Positions 44,662 through 55,800 of a DNA stretch of 64,000 bases are shown here, piece by piece (position 1 is the first letter of the stretch; each line of letters begins with the position of its first letter). The stretch lies in the NCBI RefSeq assembly GCF_022385335.1, contig NZ_CP092431.1, forward strand, positions 5,022,001 to 5,086,000, given 5' to 3'. This DNA is from Streptomyces deccanensis (GTDB lineage Bacteria > Actinomycetota > Actinomycetes > Streptomycetales > Streptomycetaceae). A program made the translations under genes and the position numbers. The notes below the pieces were generated by a model, which did not search any database, was not told the origin of the DNA, and worked only from the letters and a program-made list of their open reading frames with translations.

Positions 44662-45596
44662 AGCCCGACCTTTCGGTAGCGGCGCATCAGCAGGCCGTAG
44701 GAGCCGGCGATGAGACCCAGGACGACGAGGACGTAGAGGGCTCCCTGCCCGTCGGAGGGCCCGTGCCCGCCCGGGAAGGCGGAGGTGGCGCCCAGGAAGG
44801 CGGTCTGTACGCCGTCGATGAGCGTGATGGGCGAGAAGAAGCCGAGCCACGGCACCGCGTCCGAGCTGTTCTGCTCGGTGGCGATGGCCTGGACGACGGA
44901 CACGGCGCCGTAGGAGATCGTCAGGACGGCGATGACGGCCGCGATGCCGAAGCCCCGCCGCGGGGTGACCGCCGAGATCACCAGGCCGATACCGGCGAAG
45001 AGGAGCGACAGCAACGCCACGGACACCAGTCCCTGTGCCAATCCCTTGGTCTGGTCGGTGAAGTCGAGCTTGGCGAGCAGCGCGCCGACGTAGAGCACGA
45101 GCAGGGGCACCGCGGTGAGGACGAACAGCGCCGAGGTCAGCGCCGCGAACTTCGCGCGGACGTAGTCGGCGGTCTCGATCGGGCGCGAGAAGTACAGCGG
45201 GACGGTCTTGAAGCGCAGGTCGCGCGAGACCGACTGGGGTGCCTGCGAGGCGACGTACAGGCCGATGACGGCCTGCATGATGACCGCGTAGTCGGTGTAC
45301 TTCACGGGCAGGTCGTTGGCCTGGGTGGCGACCGCCACCGCCACCATGATGGCCGCCGGCACGCACATCACCGCGAACAGCAGCATGGGCAGCACCTTGG
45401 ACTTGGCCGAGCGGCCCAGTCCGTACGCGCCGCGCAGGGACTGCGAGTACAGCGAGCGCCGGGCGTAGGCGCGGCCGAGGCGGGGGCCGTCGTAGGAGCG
45501 GTATCCGATGTTGTGGATACGGCTCTGCTCGCCCGTGCGGGCGGGCTGTCCGCCGTCGAGGGACGGTGCCGGTGCACCGTGCTGCTCAACCGCCAT
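44658..45596 (-). CDS. ABC-2 type transporter permease
   Basis: The 312-aa permease has an N-terminal cytosolic tail (RIHNIGYRSYDGPRLGRAYA, a motif typical of this exporter family) and about six membrane helices. Its start overlaps the upstream ATPase gene by 11 bp and its stop overlaps the downstream ATPase start. It is thus part of one tight operon with two ATPases and two permeases. Confidence 0.88.
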   Translation of the reverse strand: MAVEQHGAPAPSLDGGQPARTGEQSRIHNIGYRSYDGPRLGRAYARRSLYSQSLRGAYGLGRSAKSKVLPMLLFAVMCVPAAIMVAVAVATQANDLPVKYTDYAVIMQAVIGLYVASQAPQSVSRDLRFKTVPLYFSRPIETADYVRAKFAALTSALFVLTAVPLLVLYVGALLAKLDFTDQTKGLAQGLVSVALLSLLFAGIGLVISAVTPRRGFGIAAVIAVLTISYGAVSVVQAIATEQNSSDAVPWLGFFSPITLIDGVQTAFLGATSAFPGGHGPSDGQGALYVLVVLGLIAGSYGLLMRRYRKVGL

Positions 45597-46581
45597 GGCC
45601 GACCGCCTCCTTTCCTGCGTCCTGGGCGCTACGGGTGCCCTGCTGCTCGTCGTTGTCCTGGAAGACCTCCGCGATCTGGTGCCTGCGCTGCTCCATGCGG
45701 ACCAGGCCGAGGCCCAGGTCGGCGACGACGTCGCGGATCAGGTCGTAGGTCTCGTCGCCCTGGGCGGTGAGCAGCAGGATGTGCCCGGCGCCCGGGAGGC
45801 CGCTGCCGTCGGAGACGGTGACTCCGCGCGCGTGGAGGGCCTGACGCAGTGCGCCGGTGCCGTCCGGGTGCTCGTCGCTGTCGGTGACCTCGATCGCGAG
45901 GGTCGCCGTGCTCTGGGTGAAGTCCCTGGTGGAGCTGGACCGCAGGAGCTTGCCGCCGTCGACCACGACCACGTGGTCGCAGGTGCGCTCCAGTTCGCCG
46001 AGCAGATGGGAGGTGACCAGGACGGAGATGCCGAAGTCGGTGTGGATGCGGCGGATGAGGCCGAGCATCTCGTCCCGGCCGACCGGGTCCAGGCCGTTGG
46101 TCGGCTCGTCCAGGAAGACCAGCTGCGGGTCGTGCACCAGGGCCTGGGCGAGTTTCACCCGCTGTTTCATGCCGGTGGAGTAGCCGCCGATGGGGCGGTA
46201 CCGCTCCTCGTACAGCCCGACGTGCCGCAGGGTGTCCGCGGTGCGCTCACGCGCGGCGGTCGGCGGAAGGCCGGACATGCGGGCCATGTGCACGACGAAC
46301 TCGGTGGCCGAGACGTCGGGCGGCAGGCAGTCGTGCTCCGGCATGTACCCCACGCGCTCGCGGATGGCGCCGCCCTTGGTGGCGACGTCGAGGCCGAGCA
46401 CCTCCGCGCGGCCCTCCGAGGCGGGGGACAGACCCAGCAGGATTTTGATCAGTGTGGACTTGCCGGCGCCATTGGCACCGACGAGTCCGGTCACACCGGG
46501 TCCGATGTCCACGGAGAGCCGGTCAAGAGCGGTCACCCTCGGGAACCGCTTGCTCAGGCTTTCGGTCGCGATCACAGTCAC
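45586..46581 (-). CDS. ABC transporter ATP-binding protein
   Basis: The 331-aa ATPase has GANGAGKST, YSTGMKQR, LVFLDEPTNGLDPVGR and LVTSHLLGEL, with an acidic C-terminal extension (EVTDSDEHPDG). It is the first gene of the operon (GTG 46581) and is divergent from the EphD-like gene, with a 397-bp control region between them. It is similar in layout to the second ATPase, so the operon encodes two related exporter halves or one heteromeric exporter. Confidence 0.9.
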   Translation of the reverse strand: MTVIATESLSKRFPRVTALDRLSVDIGPGVTGLVGANGAGKSTLIKILLGLSPASEGRAEVLGLDVATKGGAIRERVGYMPEHDCLPPDVSATEFVVHMARMSGLPPTAARERTADTLRHVGLYEERYRPIGGYSTGMKQRVKLAQALVHDPQLVFLDEPTNGLDPVGRDEMLGLIRRIHTDFGISVLVTSHLLGELERTCDHVVVVDGGKLLRSSSTRDFTQSTATLAIEVTDSDEHPDGTGALRQALHARGVTVSDGSGLPGAGHILLLTAQGDETYDLIRDVVADLGLGLVRMEQRRHQIAEVFQDNDEQQGTRSAQDAGKEAVGHGG

Positions 46582-46662
46582 GATTTAGACATTAGGGGCG
46601 TGGGCCACCGCGGTCGTCAGCCCGCAGAGCTGTCTCGGCCTCACCCTGGAGTCGTACGGGCT

Positions 46663-46696
46663 CCTAGGGGCCATCCCTCGCTGGTTCCCCTAGGGG
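46663..46696. promoter_or_regulatory. Two CCTAGGGG-type palindromic repeats in the divergent ABC/EphD control region
   Basis: CCTAGGGG at 46663-46670 and the perfect palindrome CCCCTAGGGG at 46687-46696 lie 24-26 bp apart, ~80-115 bp upstream of the first ATPase gene. Two similarly spaced palindromes suggest an operator for an unknown dimeric regulator. The rest of the 397-bp gap holds one DnaA box (46834). Confidence 0.4.
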
Positions 46697-46833
46697 TCAC
46701 CCTGAGGTCGAACAGGTGGACAGAGCCGAGCCGTGCGCGAGGGGCCGTCATGAGAGGAAACGACCGGCGTCAGGGTTTCGTGCCCGCGTCCGCTCCTTTC
46801 TTCATATCTCCGGAGCGGCCCGCAGCCGCGGGG

Positions 46834-46842
46834 TTGTCCACA
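46834..46842 (+). promoter_or_regulatory. Single DnaA box (TTGTCCACA)
   Basis: An exact consensus box in the divergent region before the EphD-like gene; isolated, so of uncertain function. Confidence 0.4.
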
Positions 46843-46978
46843 GCCCGCGCGCACCCCCATTGACGCAGCCATCGATCGCTGGCACATTCGCCTACGTCAC
46901 ACCACGATCACGGAACGTAGTCGACCAGGGCGGGCACGAGGACGGGCACGGTGGCTGCCGAGGCCCGAAGGGGGAGAC

Positions 46979-48742
46979 ATGGCGGATGCCGGGACGCTCA
47001 AAGATGCGCGGGAGCGCAGGGTGCGCGCCGACGGAGTCGAGCTGAGCGTCGCCGAACTCGGCGACCCCGGGCGGCCGACCGTGGTGCTCGTGCACGGCTA
47101 TCCCGACTGCAAGGAGGTCTGGTCCGAGGTCGCCGTACGGCTGGCGGAGCACTTCCACGTGGTGCTGTACGACGTCCGCGGTCACGGCGGTTCCACCGCA
47201 CCGGAGCCCCTGCGCGGCGGATTCACGCTGGAGAAGCTGACGGACGACTTCCTGGCGGTCGTGGACGCCGTCAGCCCGGACCGCCCGGTGCACCTGGTGG
47301 GACACGACTGGGGGTCGGTCCAGGGCTGGGAGTTCGCGACGGTCGAGCGCACCGAGGGGCGCATCGCGTCCTTCACCTCGATGTCCGGCCCCTCCCTCGA
47401 CCACCTGGGGCACTGGATCAAGCGGCGGGTGAAGCGCCCGACCCCGCGTCGGATCGGTCAACTCCTGGGCCAGGGGGCCAGATCCTGGTACGTCTACGTG
47501 CTGCACACCCCCGTCCTGCCCGAGCTCGCCTGGCGCGGCCCCCTCGGCAAGTGGTGGCCCGACCTGGTCCGCAGAGCCGAGAAGCTGCCCCGGGGCGACT
47601 ACCCCAGCGCGTCGCTGCCCACCGACGCCGCGCACGGGGCCTGGCTGTACCGGGACAACATGCGCGCCCGCCTGGCCGACCCCCGGGACGACGCGTACGC
47701 CCATGTACCCGTGCAGCTCATCACACCCCTGGGCGACCAGTTCCTCTCCGAGCGCCTCCACGACGACCTGGAGTCGTGGGTTCCGCGGCTCACCCGCCGC
47801 ACTCTGCCGACCAAGCACTGGATACCGCGCACCCGGCCCGATCAGCTGTCCGCCTGGATCACCGAGTTCGTCACGGCGACCGAGGAGGGGCGCCGGACGC
47901 CGATGGCCACCGGGCGGCACACGGACCGCTTCGGCGGGCAGTTGGTGCTGGTCACCGGCGCGGCCGGCGGGATCGGCAGGGCCACGGCCCTCGCGTTCGC
48001 CGAGGCGGGGGCGCGCGTCGTCGCCGTCGACGTGGACGCCGAAGGGGCGGCTCGCACGGCGGAGTCGGCCCGGCGGATCGGCGCGCCCGAAGCCTGGGCG
48101 GAGACGGTCGACGTCTCGGACGAGCAGGCCATGGAGAAGCTCGCGGAGAAGGTCGCCGCCGAGCACGGAGTGGTCGACGTCCTGGTGAACAACGCGGGGA
48201 TCGGGCTGTCCGGGTCCTTCCTGGACACGACCTCCGAACAGTGGCGCAAGGTCCTCGACGTCAACCTGTGGGGCGTGATCCACGGTTGCCGGCTCTTCGG
48301 CAGGCAGATGACCGAGCGCGGCCAGGGCGGCCACATCGTCACCATCGCCTCGGCCGCCGCGTATCTGCCCTCCCGGTCGCTGCCCGCGTACAGCACCTCC
48401 AAGGCGGCGGTTTTGATGCTGAGCGAGTGCCTGCGCGCGGAGTTGGCCGGGCAGGGCATCGGGGTGTCGGTGATCTGTCCCGGCATCGTCAACACCGGCA
48501 TCACCTCGACCGCGCGCTTCGCGGGGGTCGACGCGGCGGAGGAGCGCCGGCAGCGCAGGGCCGCGAAGCTCTACGGACTGCGGAACTACCCGCCGGAGAA
48601 GGTCGCGGAGGCCGTCCTGCGCGCGGTCGTCCGGAACCAGGCGGTCGTGCCCGTCACCCCGGAAGCCCGCGGCGGTCACTTCATGGCCCGGTTCACCCCC
48701 CGTGCCCTGCGCGCCCTCGCCCGCCTCGAGCCGCCGCTGTGA
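46979..48742 (+). CDS. EphD-like fusion of an alpha/beta hydrolase and a short-chain dehydrogenase
   Basis: The 587-aa protein has an N-terminal alpha/beta-hydrolase ([13 protein letters not shown] oxyanion loop; [10 protein letters not shown] with nucleophile Asp, the epoxide-hydrolase-like type; late His in [11 protein letters not shown]). A C-terminal SDR domain ([13 protein letters not shown] nucleotide loop; NNAGIG; YSTSK catalytic Tyr/Lys) follows from about residue 315. Mycobacterial EphD has this same layout. ATG 46979 follows GGGGGAGA. Substrate is unknown. Confidence 0.88.
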   Translation: MADAGTLKDARERRVRADGVELSVAELGDPGRPTVVLVHGYPDCKEVWSEVAVRLAEHFHVVLYDVRGHGGSTAPEPLRGGFTLEKLTDDFLAVVDAVSPDRPVHLVGHDWGSVQGWEFATVERTEGRIASFTSMSGPSLDHLGHWIKRRVKRPTPRRIGQLLGQGARSWYVYVLHTPVLPELAWRGPLGKWWPDLVRRAEKLPRGDYPSASLPTDAAHGAWLYRDNMRARLADPRDDAYAHVPVQLITPLGDQFLSERLHDDLESWVPRLTRRTLPTKHWIPRTRPDQLSAWITEFVTATEEGRRTPMATGRHTDRFGGQLVLVTGAAGGIGRATALAFAEAGARVVAVDVDAEGAARTAESARRIGAPEAWAETVDVSDEQAMEKLAEKVAAEHGVVDVLVNNAGIGLSGSFLDTTSEQWRKVLDVNLWGVIHGCRLFGRQMTERGQGGHIVTIASAAAYLPSRSLPAYSTSKAAVLMLSECLRAELAGQGIGVSVICPGIVNTGITSTARFAGVDAAEERRQRRAAKLYGLRNYPPEKVAEAVLRAVVRNQAVVPVTPEARGGHFMARFTPRALRALARLEPPL

Positions 48743-48803
48743 GCCCCGGCACCGAGGAGGACGAGTCGGCCGACGCACCGCCCATCCCTGAATTCGGCGG
48801 TCG

Positions 48804-48857
48804 TTGTCCACAGAATCTTCAATTCCCCTGTGGATAACTCCACTTGGCTGTGGATCA
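48804..48857. promoter_or_regulatory. DnaA-box cluster between the EphD-like gene and kptA
   Basis: TTGTCCACA (48804-48812) and TGTGGATAA (inverted TTATCCACA, 48829-48837) are exact, and TGTGGATCA (48849-48857) has one mismatch: three boxes in 54 bp. The spacing is tight and the orientations are mixed. Close to the kptA start, so it could affect transcription as well as titrate DnaA. Confidence 0.65.
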
Positions 48858-48913
48858 AACATCCGCGGCAAAATCAAGTGCGTGACGCGGGTCTCGCCGG
48901 GCACGCTGGCGAG

Positions 48914-49462
48914 ATGAACGAACGACGTACCGTGAGAGTGTCGAAGTACCTCTCGAAACATCTGCGCCACCAGCCGGAGCGGATCGGGCTCACGCTCGAC
49001 GAGGGCGGCTGGGTCGGAATCGACACGCTCATGGAGGCGGCCGCCGCCCACGGTTTCCCCTTCACCAGGGCCGAGCTCGACCATGTGGTCGAGGCCAACG
49101 ACAAGCGGCGCTTCGCGGTCGAGGGCGACCGGATCCGCGCCAACCAGGGCCACACCGTCGAGGTCGACCTGGGGCTGCCTCCCGCGACCCCGCCCCCGTA
49201 CCTCTACCACGGGACCGTGGCGGCCTTCCTGGGCGCGATCCGCGCCGAGGGGCTGCGCGCCATGAACCGCCACGACGTGCACCTCTCGCCCGACCGCGAG
49301 ACCGCCACCCGCGTCGGCGCCCGCCGCGGCCGGCCCGTGGTGCTGTCCGTGGACGCGGGCGCCATGCACCGCGACGGCCATGTCTTCCGGGTCAGCGACA
49401 ACGGGGTGTGGCTGACCGAGGCGGTCCCGCCCCGGTACCTGCGGTTCCCGGAGTCGCACTGA
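48914..49462 (+). CDS. kptA: RNA 2'-phosphotransferase (KptA/Tpt1)
   Basis: The 182-aa protein is a KptA family member: N-terminal winged helix ([21 protein letters not shown]) and a C-terminal ART-like fold ([40 protein letters not shown]). The family transfers a 2'-phosphate from RNA to NAD. In bacteria the natural substrate is not clear; some members act in NAD-capped RNA or ADP-ribose chemistry. Start ATG 48914; the frame is open upstream through the DnaA boxes but lacks a start with a ribosome-binding site. Confidence 0.92.
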   Translation: MNERRTVRVSKYLSKHLRHQPERIGLTLDEGGWVGIDTLMEAAAAHGFPFTRAELDHVVEANDKRRFAVEGDRIRANQGHTVEVDLGLPPATPPPYLYHGTVAAFLGAIRAEGLRAMNRHDVHLSPDRETATRVGARRGRPVVLSVDAGAMHRDGHVFRVSDNGVWLTEAVPPRYLRFPESH

Positions 49463-49498
49463 GTGGGACCACCCGGCGGGTGCCCTTACGCTCGGGGT

Positions 49499-50401
49499 AT
49501 GAGTCTGCGTCTGAGCACCGTGATCCTGCCGTACCTCCGCTGGCACGAGGGCGGCCGTGACATGTGGCAGCGGGCCGAGCAGCTCGGGTTCCACACCGCG
49601 TTCACCTACGACCACCTGTCGTGGCGGACCTTCCGGGACGGGCCGTGGTTCGGCGCCGTACCCACCCTGACCGCGGCGGCCGCCGTCACCGACCGCATCC
49701 GCCTCGGCACCCTCGTGACCTCGCCGAACTTCCGGCACCCGGTGACCCTCGCCAAGGAACTGATCTCCCTCGACGACATCTCCGGCGGCCGGCTCACCCT
49801 GGGCGTCGGCGCGGGCGGAACCGGCTTCGACGCCACCGCGCTCGGCCAGGAACCGTGGACGCCGCGTGAGCGCGCCGACCGTCTCGCCGAGTTCGTCCCC
49901 CTGCTCGACCGGCTGCTCACCGAGGACTCCGTCTCGTACGAGGGCGACCACTACTCCGCCCACGAGGCGCGCAACATCCCCGGCTGCGTCCAGCGCCCTC
50001 GGCTGCCCTTCGCGGTGGCCGCCACCGGGCCGCGCGGGATGCGACTGGCCGCCCGCTACGGGCAGGCCTGGGTGACCACCGGGGACCCCAAGCTGTTCGA
50101 GTCGGGCACGCCCGAGCAGTCGGTTCAGGCCATTCGCGGACAGATCGACAAGCTGGCCGACAGCGCCGCCGCGGTCGGCCGCGACGCGGCCCGGCTCGAC
50201 AAGATCCTCCTCACCGGTTTCACCCCGGACCGAGGCCGCCCCCTGGAGTCGCTCGACGCCTTCGTGGACTTCGCGGGCCGCCACGCCGAGCTGGGCGTCA
50301 CCGACCTCGTGATCCACTGGCCGATCCCGGACTCGGACTTCGCCGCGGACGAGAAGGTCTTCGAGCGGATCGCCATGGAGGCCCCGGCCCAGTTGGCGTG
50401 A
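49499..50401 (+). CDS. LLM-class F420-dependent oxidoreductase
   Basis: The 300-aa protein is a luciferase-like TIM barrel: [61 protein letters not shown]. Such proteins in actinobacteria usually use reduced F420 or FMN. ATG 49499 follows CTCGGGG. Substrate unknown; it is 36 bp downstream of kptA and may be co-transcribed. Confidence 0.88.
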   Translation: MSLRLSTVILPYLRWHEGGRDMWQRAEQLGFHTAFTYDHLSWRTFRDGPWFGAVPTLTAAAAVTDRIRLGTLVTSPNFRHPVTLAKELISLDDISGGRLTLGVGAGGTGFDATALGQEPWTPRERADRLAEFVPLLDRLLTEDSVSYEGDHYSAHEARNIPGCVQRPRLPFAVAATGPRGMRLAARYGQAWVTTGDPKLFESGTPEQSVQAIRGQIDKLADSAAAVGRDAARLDKILLTGFTPDRGRPLESLDAFVDFAGRHAELGVTDLVIHWPIPDSDFAADEKVFERIAMEAPAQLA

Positions 50402-50552
50402 CGCGCTCCACAGCCGGCGCGGTCGGGCAGAGCGCACGGCTCGGAGAAGTGCGGGTACGGCCGCCGACAACAGGCCAGGCAGCGGAGCCGCGGGTCCCGC
50501 GTTCACTCACCTGTGCGGGTGCCCGCACGACCGTGCGCGCATATGCGCGACA

Positions 50553-51431
50553 ATGGTGCCCGTGACCTCAGCGACGCGACAGCCCGAGACCCCGGCCCCG
50601 ACCGTCCCGCTCCGGCTCATAGCCACGGACCTCGACGGCACCCTGCTCCGCGACGACAAGTCGGTCTCGCCCCGCACCGTCGCCGCCCTCGCGGCCGCGG
50701 AGGAGGCGGGCGTCGAGGTCTTCTTCGTCACCGGCCGCCCGGCCCGCTGGATGGACGTCGTCAGCGAGCACGTCCACGGTCACGGCCTCGCGATCTGCGG
50801 AAACGGTGCCGCCGTGGTCGACCTGCACGGCGGGCCCGGCGCCCACCGCTTCGTCAAGGTCCGCGAGTTGCCCCGCGAGAACGCCCTCGACGCCGTACGG
50901 CTGCTGCGCGAGGCCGCGCCGGGCACGGTGTACGCGGTGGAGCAGACGTTCGGCTTCAACCAGGAGCCCGACTACCCCAAGCTCCACATGGAGGTCCCCG
51001 ACACCCTGGCGCCCGCCGAGAAACTGCTGGCCCCGGGCGGTGTGGCCGATCACGAGCCGGTGCTGAAGATCCTCGCGTACCACCCGTCGATCGACCCCGA
51101 CGACTTCCTCGCCACCGCTCGCATCGCCGTCGGCGACCGTGCCACCATCACCCGCTCCAGCCCCAGTGCCCTCCTGGAGATCAGCGGGCCGGGCGTCTCC
51201 AAGGCCAGCACGCTCGCCCTGTGCTGCGCCGAGCGCGGTATCTCGCACGAGGAGGTCGTCGCCTTCGGGGACATGCCGAACGACGTCGAGATGCTCACCT
51301 GGGCCGGCCAGTCGTACGCCATGGGCAACGCGCACCCGGACGTCCTCGCGGCGGCCTCCGGCCGGACCGTGGCCAACAACGACGACGGGGTGGCGGTCGT
51401 GATCGAGCGGCTCCTGGCGGAGCGGCTGTAG
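50553..51431 (+). CDS. HAD-superfamily (Cof-type, class IIB) hydrolase
   Basis: The 292-aa protein shows the HAD phosphatase motifs [38 protein letters not shown] and FGDMPNDVEML. It is a clear paralogue of the gene at 41145. Start ATG 50553 has no obvious ribosome-binding site; a GTG 9 bases later (MVPV-TSA) could also be used. Substrate unknown. Confidence 0.87.
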   Translation: MVPVTSATRQPETPAPTVPLRLIATDLDGTLLRDDKSVSPRTVAALAAAEEAGVEVFFVTGRPARWMDVVSEHVHGHGLAICGNGAAVVDLHGGPGAHRFVKVRELPRENALDAVRLLREAAPGTVYAVEQTFGFNQEPDYPKLHMEVPDTLAPAEKLLAPGGVADHEPVLKILAYHPSIDPDDFLATARIAVGDRATITRSSPSALLEISGPGVSKASTLALCCAERGISHEEVVAFGDMPNDVEMLTWAGQSYAMGNAHPDVLAAASGRTVANNDDGVAVVIERLLAERL

Positions 51432-51452
51432 CGAGACCTGCCGGAACACCGT

Positions 51453-52517
51453 CTACAACGTGACCCCGTGCTTCCGCAGCCACGGCACGGGGTCCACACC
51501 CGAGCCGAGCTCCGGGGTGACCCGTACCTCGAAGTGCAGGTGGGGGCCGGTGGAGTTGCCGGTCGTGCCCGACTGGCCGATCCACTGGCCCGGGCGCACC
51601 CGGTCCCCCTGGTCGACGGTGACGGCGGCGAGGTGCGCGTACTGCGTGAAGTAGCCGTCCGCGTGCTCGACGACGATCTCGATGCCGAAGGCACCCCCGC
51701 ACGACACCTTCACCACGCGTCCCGCACCGACCGCCCGCACCGGCGTCCCGATCGGCACCGCGAAATCCTGCCCGGTGTGCTGACTGGCCCAGCGCTCACC
51801 GCCGCTGCCGTAGCCGGCGGAGAGTTCGTACGTGGCCACCGGGGCGACCCACGCGGCCGACGGCCCGCCGTCCGGCTGGTCCAGACGGACGGCTCCCCGG
51901 CAGGCTCCGGCCGCGACCGCTTCGTCGGCCTGGCCCTGGAGCGTCCACTGCGCCACTTCGAGCTTCTGCTCGATCGCCTTCTTGATCCCGGAGAGCCCGG
52001 TCTTCCACTCCTCCAGCGCTCGCCACGCCGTCGCCGCCTTCGCCTCGTCCGCGGCGAGCCGCGTCTCCGCGCGACGGCTCTTGGCGACGGCGTTGTTGAC
52101 GGCCAGATCGGCCTGCCAGGCCGCCCGCTGACCTCGCATCAGCTCCTCGGGGTCCTCCGCGAACAGCATCTGCGCGGTGTACGGCACCCCGCCGCCCTCG
52201 CGATACTGGGCGCGGGCGATCCGGCCGAGGTCTGCGTTGAGCACGGCGATCTGCTTCCGCTCCCGCGTGAGCAGCTTCTCCAGCCGCTCCGTCTTCGCCC
52301 TCTGCGCCTCCGCCGCCTCCCTCCCCGCCTCGTACCGCTGCGTGGCGACCGCCGCCTCCCCGAACAACCGCGCCACCCGCGCGCTGATGCCCTCCTCGGC
52401 GGGCGCGGCCTGGGCCCCAGCACGATCGCTGTCGGCCACCGCCGGCCGGGCCACGACAGTGACCGAGGCGCACAGCACCATGGCGACGAACAGCGAGTGT
52501 CGGCGAGAGAAGGGCAT
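51453..52517 (-). CDS. Secreted M23-family (LytM-like) peptidase
   Basis: The 354-aa exported protein has a Sec signal (FSRRHSLFVAMVLCASVTVV, cleaved after VADS region), a long coiled-coil region (~50-170, heptads of A/E/R/K, like EnvC or NlpD regulators) and a C-terminal M23 domain: HTGQDFAVPIGTP (zinc His/Asp) and HLHFEV. It is likely to cleave peptidoglycan cross-bridges or regulate such enzymes. Start ATG 52517 is chosen because the signal begins there. It converges on the HAD gene. Confidence 0.9.
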   Translation of the reverse strand: MPFSRRHSLFVAMVLCASVTVVARPAVADSDRAGAQAAPAEEGISARVARLFGEAAVATQRYEAGREAAEAQRAKTERLEKLLTRERKQIAVLNADLGRIARAQYREGGGVPYTAQMLFAEDPEELMRGQRAAWQADLAVNNAVAKSRRAETRLAADEAKAATAWRALEEWKTGLSGIKKAIEQKLEVAQWTLQGQADEAVAAGACRGAVRLDQPDGGPSAAWVAPVATYELSAGYGSGGERWASQHTGQDFAVPIGTPVRAVGAGRVVKVSCGGAFGIEIVVEHADGYFTQYAHLAAVTVDQGDRVRPGQWIGQSGTTGNSTGPHLHFEVRVTPELGSGVDPVPWLRKHGVTL

Positions 52518-52835
52518 AGCAGCGATCGTGGACCTGCCCCGCGCCAGAGTCCTGTTCGCGTCGTACGGCCGGGGGACACCATGCCCCGGACGGGCCAAGA
52601 AATGGAGCCGAACAGGGTCCGGAGGATGGGGCGTTCGGCGCGGGTCCTTGCGACCGAGACGGCGAGGCAGGCGGCGCGGATCCTACGACCGAGACGGCGA
52701 GCCACTCGGCGCGGCCCCTCGCGGTCGTGGCAGCCCCGCGGCGAACGGGTCCGATCAGCGGCACCGCGGCAGCCGACCGGACACCGGCCGACCTTCGGTC
52801 ACCGCCGTGGCAGCCCCGGCGGAGCCGCGAGGCGC
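52518..52835. other. Intergenic region between cydCD and the M23 peptidase
   Basis: No gene is supported. It contains an exact 16-bp repeat CGACCGAGACGGCGAG at 52651 and 52686 (35 bp apart) within a longer imperfect tandem, and related GGCAGCCCCG copies further right. A promoter for the M23 gene should lie near 52530-52600. Confidence 0.45.
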
Positions 52836-55800
52836 TCAGACACCGGCCAGCAGTTCCCCCGCCGCCTCCCGTTCCAGCATCTCCCGCAAGGGGCCGTCCA
52901 CCAGGGCCAGTTCCGCGTAGGTCCCGCGCTGCGCGACACGTCCCTCCGCCAGGACGACGACTTCGTCCACCGCGTCGAGGCCGGCCAGCCGATGGGTGAT
53001 CAGCAGGGTCGTACGGCCCTCGGTCGCGGCCAGCAGGTCCGCCGTGAGCGCGTCCGCCGTCGGCAGGTCCAGGTGCTCGGCGGGCTCGTCGAGGACGAGC
53101 ACCGGGAAGTCGGCCAGCAGCGCGCGGGCGAGAGCGAGCCGCTGACGCTGACCGCCGGACAGCCGTGCCCCGTGCTCGCCGATCAAGGTGTCGAGCCCGT
53201 CGGGCAGTTCGTCGGCCCAGTCGAGCAGTCGGGCCCGCGCGAGCGCGTCCCGCAGCTCCGCCTCGCCGGCGTCCTTCCTCGCGAGCAGCAGGTTCTCCCG
53301 TACCGAACTGTCGAAGAGGTGCGCGTCCTGGGCGCACAGCCCCACGAGCCGCCGCACGGCGTCCCCGTCGAGCGTGCCCGCGTCCACGCCGCCCAGCGTG
53401 TAGGTTCCCTCGCGCGCGTCCAGGAACCGCAGCAGCACCTGCGCGAGCGTCGTCTTGCCCGCACCCGAGACCCCGACCACGGCGATCCTGCGGCCCTCGT
53501 CGAGGGTGAGGTCCAGCGCGGTGAGCGCGTTCCGGTCCTGCCCGGCGTACCGTGCGCCGAGCCCTTCGAGCCGCAGCGGGAACGGCGACAGCGGCGCCTC
53601 TGCCGGTTCCTCCGGTTCACGAACGGGATCGGGTGTGTCCAGCACCTCGTACACGCGCTCCGCGCTCCTGCGCACCCGTTGGCGGAACTGGACGGCGAGC
53701 GGCATCCCCAGTACCGCTTCGAACGCGGCCAGCGGGGTGAGCACGACGACGGCCATGGCCACGCCGCTCAGCCGCCCGTCGACGACCGCCTGTGCGCCGA
53801 AGAGCGCGGTGGCGGCGACGGTGAGCCCGGAGACGAGCGCGGTGAGCCCGTCACCGAGCGCGGTGGCCGTGGCGGCCCGGGACGCGATCCGGGTGAGCGC
53901 CTGGTCGGCCCGGCGCGCCTCCGCCGTACGCGTGGGCAGGGCGCCCGCGACCGCCAACTCGGCGGTGCCGGTGAGCAGATCGGCCACGCGGGTGGCCAGC
54001 ACTCCACGGGCCGGCGCGAGCCGGTACTCCGCCCGTCGGGCCACGGCACCGGTCACGAGAGGAACCCCGGCCCCGGCGGCGAGCAGACCGACGGCCAGCG
54101 CGGCTCCCGCCTCGGGCAGCAGCCACGCGGTGAATCCGACGGAGGCGGCGGAGACGGTCACCGCGGCACCGGCGGGCAGCAGCCAACGCACCCAGTAGTC
54201 CTGCAACGCGTCCACGTCGGCGACCAGCCGTGAGAGCAGGTCGCCCCGTCGGATCGTCCGCAGTCCGGCGGGGGCGAGCCGCTCCAGTCGCCGGTAGACG
54301 GCCACCCTCGTGTCGGCCAGCATCCGCAGCACGGCGTCGTGCGACACCAGTCGCTCGGTGTACCGGAACACCGCCCGTCCGATCCCGAACGCCCTCGTCG
54401 CCGTCACCGCGACCATCAGATACAGCACCGGGGGCTGCTGCGAGGCCCGCGAGATCAGCCATCCGGAGGTCGCCATCAGCCCGACCGCGCTGCCCAGCGC
54501 GAGGCTGCCGAGCAGCAGCGCGAGGGTGAGCCGTCCCCGTCGCGGCCCGGCCATCCGACGGACCCGGGTCAGCACGCCTCCGCCCTGCTCCAGTGGCAGG
54601 TCTTCCCCGGGCGCGGGCTCCAGGGCCTCCTGTCGTTCCGGCAGAGCGGACACGGCGACCGCTCGCTCACGCTCGGCGGCCGGTGCCGCCCCGCGGCCCG
54701 AGGCCGCCTCCAGTCGCACCACTCGGTCCGCCACCTCCAGCAGGGCCGGGCGGTGGACCACCAGCAGCACGGTCCGGCCCACTGCCAGCCGCCGTACCGC
54801 CTGGACGACCTCCGCCTCGGTCTCCCCGTCCAGCGAGGCCGTCGGCTCGTCGAGGAGCAGCACGGGCCGGTCGGCGAGGAACGCCCGGGCGAGGGCGAGG
54901 CGTTGGCGCTGTCCGGCGGAGAGTCCGACGCCGTCCTCACCGAGGACCGTGTCGGCCCCGGCGGGCAGGGCGTCCACGAATCCGAGCGCCCCCGCGTCGG
55001 CGAGGGCCTGGCGCACCGCCGTGTCGTCCGCGTCCGGACGGGCCAGCCGGACGTTCTCCGCGATCGTCCCCGCGTACAGGTGCGGCCGTTGCGGCACCCA
55101 GGCCACCCGCGCTCGCCACGCGTCCAGGTCGAGCGAGGAGAGATCGGCTCCCCCGACTCGCACGGAGCCCGCCGTGGCCTCGGTGAACCCCAACAGCACG
55201 TTCAGCAGGGTCGACTTGCCCACGCCACTCGGCCCGACGAGGGCCACCGTCTCGCCGGGTGCCACGGTGAAGGAGACGTCCGTGACGGCGTCGTACGACC
55301 GGCCGGGGTAGCGGACGGTCACCCCCTCGAAGCGGAGATCGCCCGCGCGCGGTATCTCCCCGGCCCCGGATGCCGGCACCGGCGTCTCCAGGACCTCGAA
55401 GATCTCCTCGGCCGCCGCGAGCCCCTCGGCGGCCGCGTGGAACTGGGCGCCCACCTGCCGCACCGGCAGATACGCCTCGGGAGCCAGGACGAGGATGACG
55501 AGACCGATGTACAGGTCCATCTCGCCGTGGACGAGCCGCATGCCGATGGTGACCGCGACCAGCGCGACCGAGATCGTCGCGAGCAGTTCCAGCGCGAAGG
55601 ACGACAGGAAGGCGATCCGCAGCGTCCGCATGGTCGCCTGGCGGTACTCGCCGGTGATCCGCTTGATCGACTCGGCCTGGGCCTTGGCCCGGCCGAACAC
55701 CTTCAGCGTCGGCAGCCCGGCGACGACATCCAGGAAGTGCCCCGACAACTGTGACAGCAGGCGCCACTGACGGTCCATCTGCGAGCGGGTGGCCCAGCCG

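Noticed and set aside
46892..50506. 1204-codon minus-strand open frame
   Set aside because: It runs antisense to the EphD-like, kptA and oxidoreductase genes, each with strong family motifs; the antisense translation is low-complexity.
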